Shown here: piece after piece, positions 10,306-20,979 of the stretch
Position numbering within the stretch: position 1 is the stretch's first letter
Layout: each line of letters starts with the position of its first letter
Source of the DNA: Dermacentor variabilis
Taxonomy: Eukaryota > Arthropoda > Arachnida > Ixodida > Ixodidae
DNA length: 64,000 bases
NCBI RefSeq assembly: GCF_050947875.1
Contig: NC_134571.1
Location: forward strand, 1,829,501 to 1,893,500
Direction of reading: 5' to 3'
The notes under the pieces: model-generated
What the model was told of the DNA's origin: nothing
Database searches by the model: none
What the model saw: only the letters and a program-made list of their open reading frames with translations
Position numbers and translations under genes: made by a program

Positions 10306-10905
10306 GGCAGGCGTGAATGTGGAATCTTGTGAGAAGGTGAGGTTACGCTGCCGCTGATTCCCAACTGCTGCCACATCGAGCGATTGTCCCCAGCCCCGTC
10401 ACTGACTACGGCGATCACCATAGCACCATGTTTATGCAATTTCAATACTGCTTGCAACACCAGCTCTGCTAAAATCTTTGTAGGCGCAGCACCTTTCATG
10501 GCAAAGGTGGCAATCGGTTGCACCCAGCTCTCCAGAAGTGGTACGAACATCAGCACGAGAGCATGATCTGCAAGTTGGTCAGTTCCTTCATTTGAAATAC
10601 TACCGTCGTCCCCAAAACCATCAAGTTTGAAGGTGGACTTGATGAAATTGCACGCCTGGCGTAACTTAATTTCATCCAAAATCAGTGTGCCGAATTTCTT
10701 CCCATCTCCTCTGTTGCCCGGCTGTTTTCCAATAGCTTCCATATTGAGAGGATTGAAACCATACTTGCATGATATTCCTTTCAGAATTTGTGTGAGACGG
10801 CTCAGGGAGGGCAAGGGCAGCATGTTCATGTCAGATAGAAGCTTATATGCCCGAGGGTTCGCTATCCTCAGCATTAAACAATTCAGAAGCCAGTCCGCAT
10901 TATAC
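10306..10905 (-). pseudogene. P-element transposase catalytic core (element E)
   Basis: The minus-strand frame 10874-10306 reads ANPRAYKLLSD...LPLPSLSRL, then GTLILDEIKLRQ, IATFAMKGAA and VIAVVSDGAGDNRSMWQQLG. These are the RNase H-like core blocks of P/THAP9 transposases: LDEIKL carries the first catalytic Asp/Glu and VSDGAxxN the second. The core would cut and join transposon ends with GTP as cofactor in the Drosophila enzyme. It links to the exon at 10900-11466 by a 1-nt frameshift near 10905 and was interrupted by the RTE at 10294. Confidence 0.9.
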
Positions 10906-11466
10906 CGCGCGCCACAGAGACTTTGCTTTCAACTGTTTAAACGATGTCATAAATGCAAGTCGCTGTAAAGGCGGAAGTTTGACCAACGCTTCCTCGATTC
11001 TGTTATCGGGCATTTCAGAAAGCCTTTTCTTCAGAGCCAAAACTTCCTTCTTCTTCTTTTGCTTTTTATGCGCAGCAGCCGCCCTAAGCAGCCTCTTCTT
11101 CCCATTGCGTAGTTTCTGGCATCGCTTGAGCGTTGCGCTCGGAGCCTTAATGCGCAGTCGAAGTTTCCTCTGTAGACGGAGACAACGCGCGCAGCCTAAT
11201 TGCTTTGTAAGTACATTGCATTGCTTGTGGTGCATATTATCCGATGTCGCCGTGTCACGTTGGCCTGCTTTCACGCCCGCACATATGTTCAAGCATAGGC
11301 TCCTATATTTTAAGAGATATAGGAGGCTATGGTTCAAGCTGTCTGCTTCTCTTAGAATTCGTTCCACACTTGCAATGCCAGTCGCAGCTCGAAATAGCCT
11401 CTTGTGAATTTTGCTGTAGCCGTTTATGCAGCAAGTACCATCCTCTTCAAGCACAACAGTTTTCAT
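10900..11466 (-). pseudogene. P-element transposase coiled-coil/linker part (element E)
   Basis: 188-codon minus-strand frame between the THAP part and the core. It is very basic and rich in Leu and Lys (RCLRLQRKLRLRIK, AAAHKKQKKKKEVLALKKRL), which fits the leucine-zipper/helix-turn-helix region that follows THAP in P transposases. It ends (SLWRAV stop) one base out of frame with the catalytic core. The CCAGTTGCCAGCTA-type minisatellite just upstream (11472-11530) falls in the coding region and is probably a secondary expansion. Confidence 0.75.
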
Positions 11467-11471
11467 TACTC

Positions 11472-11530
11472 GCAGATGCCAGTTGCCTCATACCAGTTGC
11501 CAGCTACCAGTTACCAGCTACCAGTTGCCT
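11472..11530. repeat. Short tandem repeat of CCAGTTGCCAGCTA-like units
   Basis: About four degenerate units of 7-14 bp (ccagttgccagctaccagtt...). Lies in the transposase relic of element E. Confidence 0.8.
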
Positions 11531-12084
11531 CATATAAAATACTCCACATCGCTTCTGTGTTGCGTCGTCCTCAACAATTTCGAACTTCCAGAGCGCAGAA
11601 GGCAGTGTCACGTTCGTGAGCTCGTTGAGCACAAAGTGTGTAGCGCATATTTCTGAAGTTCCTTCTTCCAAGCCCAACAGCAGGTTTGAAGTTGAAGCGC
11701 TGTCACTACAAGCTTCGCCTGATGTACTTGCCGACACTTGCGCTCGTTCTTTTGGTGGACGTCGCTTTCGCTTTACATTTTTTGGCTTTGAGATGTGCTC
11801 AGGCAGCCCAGGAAAGAGCCGATCGAAGAAGTGCGCCAGGAACAAACATCCATTTCCCGCGAGGAATCAATATTTCTTTGTTACCCACAAATAACATGCT
11901 TGTAGTATTTCAAAATGTCGTCGTCCTCAAAGTGGCGTTCACACACTTTTGATTTGTTTGTGAATCGTTTGTATTTTCGGTGTAGCATGCGTTCCCAACT
12001 CCAGCGCCTTGCGGCAGTGCGAAAAAATGGTGACCGGCGGCACCGTGTCTGAGACCACTGGTGCAGCCGGGGGCAAAAGAGCAC
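11504..12084 (-). pseudogene. THAP domain and linker of P-element transposase (element E)
   Basis: The minus-strand frame 12084-11881 contains SPFFRTAARRWSWERM followed by SKVCERHFEDDD. This is the C-terminal half of a THAP zinc finger (conserved Trp, then CxxHF). The first Cys pair is not obvious upstream in this frame, so it was lost to a frameshift or lies in another exon. The linker 11845-11504 (Ser/Thr-rich, then LPSALWKFEIVEDD) is in a different frame. THAP domains bind subterminal sites of the transposon. Confidence 0.75.
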
Positions 12085-12417
12085 GGCATAGGGAACTTCT
12101 TGCTGTCATGAGACGCTGAAACGCTTCTTCAAGAAGCTTTTCAAGAGAGCAAATCACGACACATACACAACACCTACAATACGGAGAAGGATAGTGGCAG
12201 ACGATGCAGCGCAACCAACATAAAACCAAAAGTGAAAGCAGAAGTCAAGTTTCAAGTTCATTACCAGAAACGCACTTACAATACCTAGCTCAGATATGAC
12301 AAATTTTCACAAAGAGGCTCAAAATTAAGAACTGTGAAATAACTACTTTTCAAAATGGAAACCGGAAGTCTACCAGAAATGAAGCAACTTCTATCAGAAA
12401 CGAAACAAAAAGTAACG
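12085..12417. other. 5' region of element E, no gene seen
   Basis: AT-rich sequence between the transposase relic and the right terminal repeat of element E. No supportable feature. Confidence 0.4.
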
Positions 12418-12532
12418 AAAGACGCGATCGCAGCGTCGCTAGTTCGCGTGACCACCACTTCGGCCATCTCCCGAGCGGAGCTGCGAAACGTATGAAACCA
12501 CGTGTGAAACTGAAGTATGTCTAAGAACGTTG

Positions 12533-13340
12533 GGAACAGTGGCGTTTGCTTGCGGCGCAGTAAACGACGCTATACTCAAATATTACCGCATAATATCTAA
12601 TTTTATTTCTGCAATATGTTATACAATGTACAACACGTTACATAAACTTTATGACTTTGAGATGGATGCACGTTTTACTATGGTTTATCACCAGGGCACA
12701 CCAGGATATGCATTCTTGTGCTATTCTGTTCCCGGTTTAATGGCAGATAACAATTATTTATTTATTTTTGCAACAGCAATAACAACCTTGCATGTTTTTA
12801 TATAAAGAAACTCATCAAGTATTAATGGAAATAAAAATGTATTGTGATAAAGTGTTGCGCCTTTGAGAGTAATCATAGAGTTTCTAAATAAATACCTAGA
12901 GGGAAATGTGGCGCTAGTGTCTACGGGTGTTCTCATGAGCGTTGCCTCAACCTACATGGGAATGATGGGAAGTACAGGCTTCGGATTGACTTCGATCTTT
13001 AGACTAGCGGCGTTTGGTTGAGGTGCAGGAAACGAAGCTTTACTCAAATATTATCGCGTAAAATCTAATTTTATTTCTGCAGTATGTTACATAATGTACA
13101 ACACGCTACATAAACTTTGTATGGCTTTCAGATGGAAGCATGGTTTACTATGGTTTGACACCAGGACACACCAGGGTATGCATTCTTGTGCGCTTCTGTT
13201 CCTGATTTAACCCCAGAGAATAATTATTTATTTATTTTTGCAACAGCAATAACAAGCGTACATGTACTTATATAAAAATACTCAACAAGTATTTATGGAA
13301 ATAAAAATGTTGTATTGTGATAAAGTGTTGCGCCCTTGAG
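12533..13340. repeat. Direct repeat of ~330 bp (two CATAGAG-family interiors)
   Basis: 12538-12865 and about 13008-13340 align over their whole length (for example GTACAACACG...CATAAACTTT and AAAGTGTTGCGCC). They are the same internal segment of the outer host element and of the copy nested in it. Confidence 0.9.
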
Positions 13341-14216
13341 CGGAATGCTACAAGTGTCATCTGCTACGACGCCTGCTCGCTGCAAACGCGAGACTTTTCT
13401 CGCAGAAGACAGGCACTTGCGAACTCTCTCGCTCTTTCGAAGGGCTGCGTCGGCTGTCATGATTGCTGAACGTCTTCAAGTACTTTTAAGCACATCTGCT
13501 GCAGTGCTAGCTAGGACGCTGTAGTGGCCTCCTACGAGTAGGCTTCATCATATGTTATATTGACGTACCGCTTCCGAAGCGTTACGGCGTGGCTTTGCAC
13601 GTACCCATTTTGCGACACTGGACTACAGCCAGGAAGCAGCAACCTTTCCTACCACAAGTAAGTTTGTGTTCTCAAAGACCTAAAACACGCATTTCAATGA
13701 GCACGTAAACGAGCAATGCATAATGAAGCATTCAATAAAATTTTATTGTCAAGCCACTAGAAGTACAACTGTATATGTCTTCTATCAATAGTGCCTCATT
13801 TTTCCTATTCTGAAGTTTCATAAAGCACGTAAGGCTATAGTGCCAACCTAACCCACTTAACAAACCAAGGTCCAAATGCTCAAAACATGTTCTTTCAACG
13901 TTTACGATGCCGCCGCTTTCTCGTCAGGGCTTCGACGCCACACCGCGACACAAACATCGTCCCAGTTGCTGGCCCGGCGCGTTGTCGCCACTTCGGGCAA
14001 CAGTACAAAGGCAGAGAGCTTTGCGTTGCACTGTCCCACTGCAGGTTATAGCAATTGCGCTTGGAGCGAAACCAAAACTGCCAAAAAAATACTTGTAGAC
14101 TAGTTCGCTAGTCAATAGAATGCCAATCCGAAGCCTGTACTTCCCATCATTCCCAAGATGGTTGAACGATCGCAGCGCCAGATTTGCCTCTAGGTATACT
14201 AATATGAAACTCTATG
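12874..14216 (+). mobile_element. CATAGAG-family element, intact 1343-bp copy
   Basis: Flanked by a perfect 8-bp duplication agagtaat (12866-12873 and 14217-14224). The termini are CATAGAGTTTC...CCTAGAGGGAAATGTGGCGC and the inverse GCGCCAGATTTGCCTCTAGG...GAAACTCTATG. It is inserted into another copy of the same family. No long ORF; non-autonomous. An 8-bp duplication fits P or hAT transposition. Confidence 0.9.
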
Positions 14217-14647
14217 AGAGTAATGCTACAAGTGCCGTCTGCTACGACGCCAGTTCGCTGCAAACGCGAGACTTTTCTCGCAGGCAACAGGCACTTGCGA
14301 ACTTTTTCGCTCTTTCGAAAGGCTGCGTCGGCTGTCACGATTGCTGAACGTCTTCAAGTACTTTCAAGTACTCAAGTACGTCTTCAAGTACTCAAGAGTG
14401 GGCTTGGCGGCACGTCAGTGATGGGCCATCCTAACCGACTTCACTTCCTCGCTACGCAGTTCTTGGTGCTGTCCTGTATTCTGAAGCTAACACCGTACTC
14501 TGAACAGCCTGCCTCGATTCCACTGCCTGCCGATGAGGACGCCCCGCATTGCCATGGCGAGCTGCGCCGGACCTACCTCTACGGAACATTGGACTGCGCA
14601 TCACAGATTACGCCACTTCTGTCGCTGCAGTAACATCGGCTGACGCT

Positions 14648-15344
14648 CTACACTAACATCCGCAGCCTGATACCCAAACGGGATTCGTTATGCAGCCTCA
14701 TTTCCTCGTCATCCAGTAACATTGTTGCACTAACGGAAACATGGTTAAATTCCACAATACTTGACTGCGAAATTCTTCCAGATCTACCAGAATTTGATAT
14801 TTTTCGCAAAGACAGGTGCGATGGAAGCCGTGGCGGCGGTGTGGCTATTGCTACTCGTCGCCAACTTAAGTGCTCTTTTGTAAATATAAGAACGCCTCTA
14901 GAAATGATTTGGACGTGCTGCCACGCCAGCTCACCGCGCACGCTCATCGGCTGTTGCTATCGTCCACCCTGCACTGATAGCTCCTTTCTTTCGTTTTTTC
15001 ACGATGCGTTGTTTGAACTAACCACGGCTTATCCTAACACACCCATATTGTTACTCGGGGACTTCAACTTTCCAACTATAGATTGGAGTAACGTTGCGTC
15101 ATGTCTAACACAAACAAACATGGCTAGCGAATTTATAAACATTTGCTTGCTGTTCGGTCTATCGCAGCTTGTTACTAAACCTACGCGAATAACTCAACAC
15201 TCATCAAATATCCTAGATCTCGTCTTAGCCTCGCACCTCGATAAGATGCCTCCTCTTACGTACGTCAGTGGTCTTAGCGATCACACCGTCATTCATGCCA
15301 CGTTTCCTTGCAATATACTCAAAAGTAAAATATCAAAGTACTAA
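14648..15344 (+). pseudogene. CR1-like endonuclease domain
   Basis: The frame begins with NIRSLIPKRDSL and VALTETWLN (first endonuclease blocks), then GGGVAIATR, CCYRPP, LLLGDFNFPTIDW (catalytic GDFN), LVTKPTR, ILDLVLAS and SGLSDHTVI (SDH block). This order is typical of CR1/L2-clade EEP endonucleases. Stretches before 14841 lack an in-frame ATG. It ends with a TAA at 15342-15344, and the linker to the reverse transcriptase (15467-15769) is in another frame. Confidence 0.88.
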
Positions 15345-15466
15345 CACTATATGATAAAGCCGATTATCCAAGCATTAATGGTGAACTTTCTATCTTTCAT
15401 GAGCAACTTGCCCTTACGTATCAGCAGCGGTCGACTGAGAGTAACTGGGCACTTTTCAAAACAGAA

Positions 15467-18094
15467 ATGCTGCGTTTAATAGGTCTTTACATTTCAACTA
15501 TCACGATAAATGAAAGAGCGCGTTCCCCCTGGTTCAACACTACTTCAAAGCGCTTAAACAATAAGAAAAAACGATCATCTCGTGTAGCCAACTGTTCAGG
15601 TTCTTCTTCTGCCTGGGAAAAATATAACAAGGCTACTAAAGAATATAACTCGTTAAAAGCACACACAAAACGTAATTTTTCTACTACCGTCCCAAATATG
15701 CTGCCCTCTAACCCGCGGCGTTTTTGGAAAACGATAAAACCCGAAACTAATAGCTCTATTTCTCTGTGATAATTCTGGCTCACCCATTTCTGACTCAAAT
15801 GTTCCTGATGCCTTGAACCTTGCATTTTGTTCAATGTTTACGAAAGAACCTGCCAATGAACTACCAGATTTACCATTCTTCGATTTTACACCAATGGAAG
15901 GTATTAATTTTAGGCCGGAAGGCATCATTAAAGTAACAGATGGCCTGAAGTGCTCATCATCCTGTGGAACCGATGGCATTAATGCCAAAGTGTTAAAAAA
16001 TACAAAGTATGTCTGTAGTTCGATCCTCTGTATCATCTTTCAGCAATCACTTGACATAGGCATTGTTCCAAGAGACTGGACAACAGGGAAGGTCATTCCA
16101 GTCTTCAAGAAAGGTGATCGGTCTTCCCCAGGTAACTACCGCCCCATTTCACTCACCAGCGTATGCTCCAAAATCATGGAACATGTCATTTACTCTCATG
16201 TTGCTAACTTTCTGACTTCAGTGAAGTTCTTTCACCCTAATCAACATGGCTTCAGGAAAGATCACTCATGCGAAACGCAGTTAGCTTTATTTATTCATGA
16301 TATTCATTTAAGCCTCGACTCTAACATTCCAACTGACACCCTGTTTTTAGATTTCAAAAAGGCTTTCGATAAGGTTCCACATTCTCGCCTTTGTTACGTT
16401 TCGCCTACGACGCGCGGTTTAGCCGGCGCGGCTGCAACGGACGCCGGGGCTTCGTTCAAAGCGGCAGACATTTTGGCCCGTTCGGCGCCGCCGCTACGCC
16501 TCCCCGCCAAGCGCGTCCAGGCATGTTCCAATGCCACGTGTCTTCGTGTGCGTGTGTGTGTGTATGTGCATGTTGGTGCCCACGCTTGTCGAAGCGCGGC
16601 AGCCGGGGAGAGGAGCTCCCCCCAACTGTGAAGCGAGGGGGTCTGACCGGCGCCGACACGACGTATGAGCCACCTTCTCTTCCCTTTGTGCCCCAGCGGC
16701 GCCGGCACGACGGCTGCGCCACCTTCTCATCCCATTGTGCCTGAGCGGCACAGTCACGTGCTCGTCTATAGAGGGGTTCCTTCTTGCCCTCAACTGCCAG
16801 AGTATAAAAGCAGCTGCCCCCGGACGCCAAGAGAGGCTCCGATTTCTTCTGCTGAGTAACGTGCACTCCCGTCTCTCTACTTCGGTCAACCTGACCGCCA
16901 ACTCTTTGCGATGTTAGAATAAACAAGTTGTTTTGTTGTTACCAGTCGACTCATGCTTTGCCGGGACCTTCGGATGCTTCCAGTTGTGCCCCAGGCCGCC
17001 AGGCCAACGCTACCCTTGGGGCTTGCGACCCAGGTGCAACAACGGGCGTCAGCGCTGAGTTCCCAACACCTTCTACTAAAATTATCACGCTTAAACATCC
17101 ACTCACTTGTGCTTAACTGGATCCAGTGTTTTTTAACTAACCGAAAACAGTTTGTATATGTTAACAACCTTACATCTTCCGTTTCCTCCGTTCTATCTGG
17201 TGCACCTCAGGGCACTGTTCTTGGGCCACTCCTATTTCTATTCTACATTAATGACCTGCCATTCACTGTAACCTCTGCAATACGTCTTTTCGCTGATGAT
17301 TGTGTCCTATACCGCCCTATCAATACCGTCGCAGACGTCTCTGCTCTTCAGGAGGACCTCTTTCATATTCAAGACTGGTGTACTACATGGCTCATGTCCC
17401 TCAACGTTAGTAAGACTGTGCATATTTCATTCCATCGTCGACCTAACTACATTCCCCCTGCCTACAAGATTAACAACTGCACTATATCTACTACCGACTC
17501 CTTCAAGTACTTAGGAATTCACCCATCCAAAGATTTGTCTTGGACAAATCACGTAAGCCACATAATTAATTCAGCTAACAAAATTCTTGGTTATCTTCGC
17601 CGTAATATCTTCATGGCACCACCACCCGTGAAATCAATTGCCTATAAAACGCTTGTGCGACCAAAACTTGAATATGCATGTTCTATCTTTGACCCTTACC
17701 AAACTAATCTCACTAAAGCCCTTGTAAGCGTTCAAAACCGTGCTGCTAGATTTATTCTTTCAGATTACTCATATCACACTAGCGTTTAATCACTAAAATC
17801 TAAACTAGACCTATCGCCTCTTGCTTCTCGTCGTCGCATATCTCGCCTATGCCTCTATCACAGGTTTTTTTATTCCATACCTCGTGACAGCCAGCTGGTC
17901 CAGCTGGCTCATCGTGTTCGTCGAACAGGTCATCCGAACTCCTTAATCCCACCACAAGCCCGCACCACTACGTTCCTGCAGTCATTCTTCGTCCGAACCG
18001 TCCGAGACTGGAATGGCCTTCCCAGACAAACTGCACTCATCCGCGATACAGCACGCTTTAGATCTGTCATTGCGTGTTCCGACTCATCTTTCTA
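15467..18094 (+). pseudogene. CR1-like reverse transcriptase, split by a solo LTR
   Basis: 15467-15769 is the linker (NTTSKRLNNKKKRS...FWKTIKP). From 15813: DGINAKVLKN, VIPVFKKGDRSSPGNYRPIS, QHGFRKDHSCETQL, FLDFKKAFDKVPH (A motif, intact Asp), then the solo LTR. After it come GAPQGTVLGPLLFLFYIND, IRLFADDCVLY (catalytic pair), FKYLGI and RAARFI. A TAA at 17787-17789 is premature: coding sense runs on in the same frame to FFVRTVRDWNGLP and a stop near 18094. The LTR plus its 4-bp duplication is 681 bp, a multiple of three. Confidence 0.92.
16392..17068 (+). mobile_element. Solo LTR (677 bp) in CR1 reverse transcriptase
   Basis: Starts TGTTACG, ends CCCAACA, flanked by 4-bp duplications cctt (16388-16391 and 17069-17072). 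It has a TATA-like TATAAAAG near 16803, an AATAAA near 16917 and a (GT)n stretch near 16550. This is typical of a Ty3/gypsy LTR left after LTR-LTR recombination. The orientation is taken from the TATA and AATAAA order. Confidence 0.85.
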
Positions 18095-18826
18095 ATTTCC
18101 ACATCATCAATCCCGCCTTTTACATGCCCACCCCTCATGTAATGTCCTATTTTGGACCCTTGAGGTATAAATAAATAAATAAAATAAAAATAAGCACATG
18201 TGCTGCAGTGCTAGCTAGGACGCTACTGACCTCCTACGCGTATGCTTAATCATACATTATATTGACGTACCGCTTCCTAAGCGTTTTGGCGTGATTTTGC
18301 ACTTACACATTTTGAGACACTAGACTACAGCCAAGAGGCAGCAACCTTTCCTACCACAAGTAAATTTGTGTTCTCAAAGTCCTAAAACACGCATTTCAAG
18401 GAGTATATAAACGAGCGATGCATAATAGAACCCTCAATAAAATTTAATTACCAAGCCAATAGAAGTACAACTGTATATATCTTGTATGTGCCTTCTTTTT
18501 CCTATTCTGAAGAAGGTCCAAATGGTCAAAACATGTTCTTTTAACGTTTACGGTGCCGTCGCTTTCTCGTCAGGGCTTCGCCACCACACTGCGACACAAA
18601 CATCGTCCCAACCGCTGGCCCAGTGCGCTATCGCCACTTCGAGCAACATAACAAAGGCAGAGAGCTTTGCGTTGCACTGTCCCACTGCAGGTTATAGCAA
18701 TTGCGCTTGGAGCGAAACCAAAACTGGCGAAAAATATTCGTAAACTAGTTCGCCAGTCAATAGAATGCCAATCCGAAGCCTGTACTTCCCAACATAGAGT
18801 TATAGCACGGATGAAGGAAACTCAGG

Positions 18827-18852
18827 CATAGAGTTTCTCACTACACTCTATG
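18827..18852. repeat. 26-bp CATAGAG palindrome with 8-bp duplication (footprint-like)
   Basis: CATAGAGTTTCTCACTA (exactly the first 17 nt of the full-length family) followed by CACTCTATG. Flanked by aactcagg (18819-18826) and aactctgg (18853-18860). Confidence 0.8.
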
Positions 18853-19059
18853 AACTCTGGCATTGACTCAGGAGGAGCCCTGACGTCACTATTTGTGAAG
18901 CGAAAGTGAAGCCGGAAGTTGGCGTTGCTCATGGCGTTGCTTCGCCTATCGGGCCAGCTCTCCTCTCTTGTTTACGTTTCTCGCTAAACCACGCCGCGCT
19001 GCGCGCAACCGTGCTGATCTGACCCGCGCGCTCCGCAGCAATACTAAACAATCGTTAGC

Positions 19060-19767
19060 ATGATTCCACCAAAGAGGGCAAAACTTCCTGCGGATATTCC
19101 TTTGTCCGTTGCCATTGCCGTGGCGCGGTACATTGCGTACAGCGTTGCATGCTCGTTCATTTCACGAACGTTAGTTCCTCCTGTCCCACCTGGCCACAGC
19201 AACATCTGGAAGAGCACGGTCCAGATACCGCAGCGAAACAAAACACGGAGATCAACGCAAACCTGCCCGCACGGCGCCTTTGCCACAGTAAGAAACCTAC
19301 GGAGCAACACGTATGAGCACACAGACAAAGCCACCATTGTGGCCCGAAAGACGGGGCCGCTAAGCAAAGAAATAAAAAAGCAGCAAAACAAAGGAGAACC
19401 TATTACGTCATTTCCTCCACACTTTTCTCCTAGCGCTCGGAGGGGGCAGGGCATGGAGGGGCAGGGCCTCTCCTCAGTCATTTGCCTCATAGCGTCCTCG
19501 ATCACCTTGCCCCGGCATTGCCCCGAAACCAAAAAGGTGCGTTTTGCACCACGGTGGTGGCGCACTGCGGAGGGTCAACATCGAGGAAAAAACTGCACCC
19601 CGTGCAGGGTGCTTGCATGCAGCGCCACTTTACCCCTGGCGCGCAAAACGCGCGCGCGCACATTTTATTGTTTGCAGGTGCTGAGCATCCGCAGCAAGCG
19701 CTCGAACCTAGTCAAACGGCGTGCTCCGACATACCTGGTTGCAAGCAAATACCAATGGATGGTATAA
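19060..19767 (+). CDS. Unrecognised 235-codon ORF in insertion C
   Basis: Open frame starting MIPPKRAKLPADIP, basic and rich in Arg, Lys and Pro. I recognise no domain. An overlapping 173-codon frame on the other strand (19565-19044) is probably a shadow. The region is GC-rich with few stops in several frames, so openness alone is weak evidence of a gene. It lies inside a repeat stack, so if real it is likely transposon-borne. Confidence 0.25.
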   Translation: MIPPKRAKLPADIPLSVAIAVARYIAYSVACSFISRTLVPPVPPGHSNIWKSTVQIPQRNKTRRSTQTCPHGAFATVRNLRSNTYEHTDKATIVARKTGPLSKEIKKQQNKGEPITSFPPHFSPSARRGQGMEGQGLSSVICLIASSITLPRHCPETKKVRFAPRWWRTAEGQHRGKNCTPCRVLACSATLPLARKTRARTFYCLQVLSIRSKRSNLVKRRAPTYLVASKYQWMV

Positions 19768-20679
19768 TTAATCCTGACGACCCGTTCCCGACGACCCGTT
19801 CAACGAACCTGTCCACTTTCGGTCGCTCTTAACCACATTGTTTTTGGACGAGGTCGATCAGCATGTACGTCGTCTTCGCTGCCAGACGAACTTGAAGTAA
19901 GCTCATCGAATGCGGCAACTACTAGCGCTTCTTTTCTCATTGCCGACATCTCCACTAGCTAACTCCGTCAACTCCGTTGCAACCGCAGCTATCGGGCCAG
20001 AGCGTCTGCGGTTCTGCAGTCGGCTGTGCGCGCGCGCGTCGCGCGTCCCGTAGTGCTTGCTGGGATTGCACGCCAGCGCACCGCCTATTTTCTCGGTGCG
20101 AGACGGGGCAACGGAAAACCGCTCCAACAGGGTGCGCTTCCGGTGATCGAGGATGGTCGGTGCGCACCGGTGCGGTTGATCGAGGATGAAAGTGCGCACC
20201 AAGGCGCCCCGGTGCGCACCGGTGCAGGTGATCGAGGACGCTATCAGTTTCCTTCCTCCACGAGTGAGAAACTCTTAGGATTTCTCCGTGGATTCCCATG
20301 ATGGTTGAACGATCGCAGCGCCAGATTTCCCTCTATTTATACTAGTATGAAACTCTATGGCACAGCCATTTGGTTCTTTATTCTATGGTACAGCTTTCGT
20401 AAATAAGTATTCTGTAACTGGGCTTCTTGGATTTTCGACTTCTGGCTGCCAGAGCCAGCAAGTAGTATAGACATACAGGAGTAAACTCTATGATTATAGG
20501 TTTTCTGTGGTATAGAGAGACATGACAGGACACATAGAGTTTCTCACTATAACACCTAGAGAAAAAGCTGGCGCCACTGTCTATGGGAGTTTCTTAAGGG
20601 GGCACGGTGCCTAACCGTGCTAGGGTGGCTAGAATTGGGAGGTGCGAAGAACGCGGCGCCGCCGCCATTGCCTAGGGAG

Positions 20680-20694
20680 CATAGAGTTACTATG
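20680..20694. repeat. 15-bp CATAGAG palindrome (minimal footprint)
   Basis: catagagttactatg. The left flank is ctagggag (20672-20679). The original right flank is recovered as ctagggag when the second insertion (20702-20740) is discounted. Confidence 0.75.
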
Positions 20695-20701
20695 CTAGGG
20701 A

Positions 20702-20740
20702 CATAGAGTTTCCTACAAAAATTTTATAGGAAACTCTATG
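20702..20740. repeat. 39-bp CATAGAG palindrome with 8-bp duplication (footprint-like)
   Basis: Begins CATAGAGTTTCCTACAA (17 nt), ends TAGGAAACTCTATG. Flanked by gctaggga at 20694-20701 and 20741-20748. Landed in the target of the neighbouring 15-bp insert. Confidence 0.85.
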
Positions 20741-20979
20741 GCTAGGGAGGCCCCGCTACGCGTTCCTCCCACTGGGGTAAAATTTGGCGCTTCCGTCGGG
20801 GGCGCGGGTAGGGTGGCTAGCGCGGGAGCTTGTCAGTCACGTAGGCCACGGTGCAGTGCAAAGTAACTATCGTGGTCGGTATAGTGCAGCTGTATTTTTC
20901 TCGCGTTTCCTAAATTTCGGTCGCTTCACAACACAGCGAATCTAAGGGGCACAGAATGGGATGACGTGAAGGTCAGAGT

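Larger units (their letters stand above)
5147..12532 (-). mobile_element. P-type DNA transposon (E), with nested RTE
   Basis: The terminal inverted repeats begin CAACGTTCTTAGACATA and continue through CAGTTTCACA at both ends (5147 onward; complement of 12532 backward). The interior carries a P-element-type transposase relic on the minus strand, reading from the right end leftward (THAP near 12060, last recognised exon near 5704). The flanks (ggaatgat and ggaacagt) share 5 of 8 bases, so the target duplication is doubtful. An RTE retrotransposon (6328-10294) sits inside the transposase coding region. Confidence 0.75.
14365..18190 (+). mobile_element. CR1/L2-like non-LTR retrotransposon
   Basis: Plus-strand LINE inserted in the outer CATAGAG element: the sequence is uninterrupted in the nested copy around 13480. 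It has an endonuclease, reverse transcriptase and an (AATA)n-like tail at 18166-18190. The 5' end is marked by short repeats of cttcaagtactcaag, and no clean target duplication was found. A solo LTR (16392-17068) interrupts the reverse transcriptase. Confidence 0.88.
18793..20290. mobile_element. TIR-like insertion (C) of ~1.5 kb
   Basis: Interrupts the outer CATAGAG element where the nested copy is continuous. The ends are loosely inverted (left atagagttatagcacgg...gaaggaaact; right complement reads agagtttctcactcgtgg...gaaggaaact). The target duplication is uncertain (acttccca / gattccca). Contains the ORF 19060-19767. Confidence 0.5.
4638..20359 (+). mobile_element. CATAGAG-family element (long form), split by nested insertions
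   Basis: The left end is at 4638 (diverged ATAGTTTCTCA...CCTAGAGGGAAATGTGGCGC) and the right end at 20359 (GCGCCAGATTTCCCTCTA...AACTCTATG). The flanks are 4630-4637 gtacagcc and 20360-20367 gcacagcc (7 of 8 identical). The remaining pieces are 4638-4719, 5123-5146, 12533-12873, 14225-14364, 18190-18790 and 20291-20359. In order they match the intact copy at 12874-14216, giving about 1.3 kb of host element. Everything else in the interval is inserted. The assignment of the far ends to one element is inference; the internal joins are seen directly. Confidence 0.65.

Noticed and set aside
16552..16575. (GT)n tract as Z-DNA or regulatory signal
   Set aside because: Short microsatellite inside a solo LTR; nothing further supports a function.
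19044..19565. 173-codon minus-strand ORF with hydrophobic stretches
   Set aside because: Fully overlaps the plus-strand ORF; probably a shadow in GC-rich sequence.
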